Source: Chloroflexota bacterium
GTDB lineage: Bacteria > Chloroflexota > Limnocylindria > Limnocylindrales > Limnocylindraceae
NCBI GenBank assembly: GCA_947483025.1
Contig: CANKMK010000021.1
Span: forward strand, 1 to 7,770
Reading direction: 5' to 3'
DNA: 7,770 nt
Each line of letters opens with the position of its first letter. The stretch's first letter is position 1. The notes below the pieces were generated by a model. That model was not told the DNA's origin and searched no databases. It saw only the letters and a program-made list of their open reading frames with translations. Made by a program: the position numbers and the translations under genes. Positions 7,528 to 7,770 of the stretch are shown here, one piece after another.

Positions 7528-7546
7528 TGGGCGGTACTTGCGCCCA
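7528..7546 (+). other. Hairpin just after ctpA
   Basis: TGGGCG (7528-7533) pairs with CGCCCA (7541-7546) around GTACTTG, beginning 8 bases after the ctpA stop. CCCC follows, not a T-run, so intrinsic termination is doubtful. It may mark the 3' end of the operon message or simply overlap the proposed promoter at 7538-7566. Confidence 0.35.
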
Positions 7547-7566
7547 CCCCTGCGGAGGCGTATCGT
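7538..7566 (+). promoter_or_regulatory. Possible sigma-70-type promoter for the unit after ctpA
   Basis: TTGCGC (7538-7543) and TATCGT (7561-7566) are separated by exactly 17 bases. They match 3 of 6 and 4 of 6 bases of the -35 and -10 consensus. Transcription would begin near 7573, a few bases before the strong Shine-Dalgarno sequence, giving a transcript of about 135 nucleotides up to the terminator. Such matches are common by chance; the fit to the rest of the unit is the main support. Confidence 0.33.
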
Positions 7567-7580
7567 TCGCCGCAGACGAA

Positions 7581-7662
7581 AGGAGGTGGTGTGCAGTGTC
7601 TAATGACAGTTGTACCGCCGCCTCTCACGAGGTCAACGCCTAGTTGACCCGCGAGAGCGGTA
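7581..7662 (+). ncRNA. Structured RNA with two competing folds over a strong Shine-Dalgarno sequence
   Basis: Fold A pairs AGGAGGTGGT (7581-7590) with ACCGCCGCCT (7614-7623), with one A-G mismatch and one G-U pair. It has a small inner stem, TGTC/GACA, around TAAT, and hides the ribosome site and the possible start codons. Fold B pairs TACCG (7613-7617) with CGGTA (7658-7662), CTCTC (7622-7626) with GAGAG (7653-7657), then CG/CG, and ends in a perfect 7-pair stem GGTCAAC/GTTGACC (7631-7637, 7643-7649) with loop GCCTA. ACCG (7614-7617) is needed by both folds, so they exclude each other. I recognise no known riboswitch or RNA family. It could be a leader or attenuator, or a small regulatory RNA with its own terminator. 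Confidence 0.45.
7596..7643 (+). CDS. Possible 15-codon micro-ORF
   Basis: GTG at 7596 lies 9 bases after AGGAGG (7581-7586), part of AGGAGGTG, the strongest ribosome site in the window. It opens a 15-residue frame, MSNDSCTAASHEVNA, ending at TAG 7641-7643 in the loop of a 7-pair hairpin. The peptide is polar, without a membrane segment or a run of one amino acid that would suggest amino-acid attenuation. A second choice is GTG 7591, only 4 bases from AGGAGG: MQCLMTVVPPPLTRSTPS, ending at TGA 7645-7647. That frame contains three successive prolines, a known ribosome-stalling context. I cannot decide between frames, and the ribosome-site-like sequence could serve an RNA and not a peptide. Confidence 0.32.
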   Translation: MSNDSCTAASHEVNA

Positions 7663-7673
7663 ATAACTGAGCG

Positions 7674-7707
7674 GAGCCCTGGCCTTCGGGCCGGGGCTCT
7701 CTCGTCT
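7674..7707 (+). terminator. Intrinsic terminator with UUCG tetraloop
   Basis: GAGCCCTGGCC (7674-7684) pairs over 11 positions, including one T-G pair, with GGCCGGGGCTC (7689-7699) around TTCG, an exceptionally stable loop. The following TCTCGTCT is only moderately T-rich, as is common in GC-rich genomes. It ends the micro-ORF/structured-RNA unit and probably any ctpA readthrough. It is short enough to act on the opposite strand too, though no T-run is seen there. Confidence 0.8.
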
Positions 7708-7745
7708 CCCCCGCCAGTCACCCCGCAGCACACCCGCCCTCGGTT

Positions 7746-7768
7746 GGCGCGTACCCTACAGGGGCGCC
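7746..7768. repeat. Inverted repeat at the window edge
   Basis: GGCGC (7746-7750) pairs with GCGCC (7764-7768), and CCC (7754-7756) with GGG (7761-7763), around TACA, leaving GTA bulged on one side. It lies after the terminator in a stretch (7708-7770) without a convincing ORF. It may belong to the promoter region or 5' end of the next gene, which is cut off, so its role cannot be judged. Confidence 0.3.
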
Positions 7769-7770
7769 CA

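Noticed and set aside
7528..7546. Intrinsic terminator directly after ctpA
   Set aside because: The six-pair stem is followed by CCCC with no T-run; the convincing terminator is at 7674-7707.
7581..7600. 16S rRNA 3' end on the minus strand (CACCTCC-like)
   Set aside because: Only the anti-SD-complementary bases match; the flanking bases do not resemble 16S rRNA. The plus-strand reading as a strong SD is better.
7761..7770. Start of a tmRNA gene at the window end (GGGGCGCCCA)
   Set aside because: Several tmRNAs begin with GGGG, and smpB/ssrA can lie near prfB-ftsEX. But the diagnostic TTCGAC segment would be past the window end, so it cannot be supported.

Overview
The window is about 60% GC by eye and densely packed, with every recognisable gene on the plus strand. 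It looks like chromosomal housekeeping DNA. The SecA motifs (DEVDNILIDEARTPLIISG, and a DPEYH segment after the second nucleotide-binding motifs) and the Prs motif VDDEIDTAGT look most like Chloroflexota to me. That placement is an inference from memory, not a search. Start-stop overlaps and short spacers suggest a compact, possibly streamlined genome.

Layout: (1) 1-477, the C-terminal half of PRPP synthetase (prs). (2) 474-707, a 77-residue unknown protein with one C-terminal membrane segment, overlapping prs by four bases. (3) 721-3429, secA, the preprotein translocase motor. (4) 3484-4615, prfB (release factor 2), split by an in-frame UGA at codon 23 and rejoined by a canonical +1 programmed frameshift, so a simple ORF finder sees only the downstream part. 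(5) 4625-5350 ftsE and 5350-6273 ftsX, the divisome ABC complex, joined by a TGATG overlap. (6) 6302-7519, ctpA, a membrane-anchored S41/PDZ processing protease. (7) 7520-7770, no conventional gene, but a possible promoter, a very strong Shine-Dalgarno sequence, a 15-codon ORF, two mutually exclusive hairpins and a strong GC-rich terminator. Part 7 looks like a small independent transcription unit.

The order secA-prfB-ftsE-ftsX-ctp resembles the Bacillus subtilis region as I remember it. It joins protein export, termination at UGA/UAA and control of cell-wall hydrolysis in what is probably one operon. The non-standard signals are mostly at the RNA level: the prfB frameshift, a set of small hairpins centred on UAG stop codons (unknown membrane ORF, prfB, ftsX and the micro-ORF), a hairpin covering the SD-less start of secA just after a small membrane-protein ORF, and the structured unit after ctpA. 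UAG ends every gene that does not overlap its downstream neighbour, which is unusual for bacteria. I saw no mobile element, CRISPR array, tRNA or rRNA.
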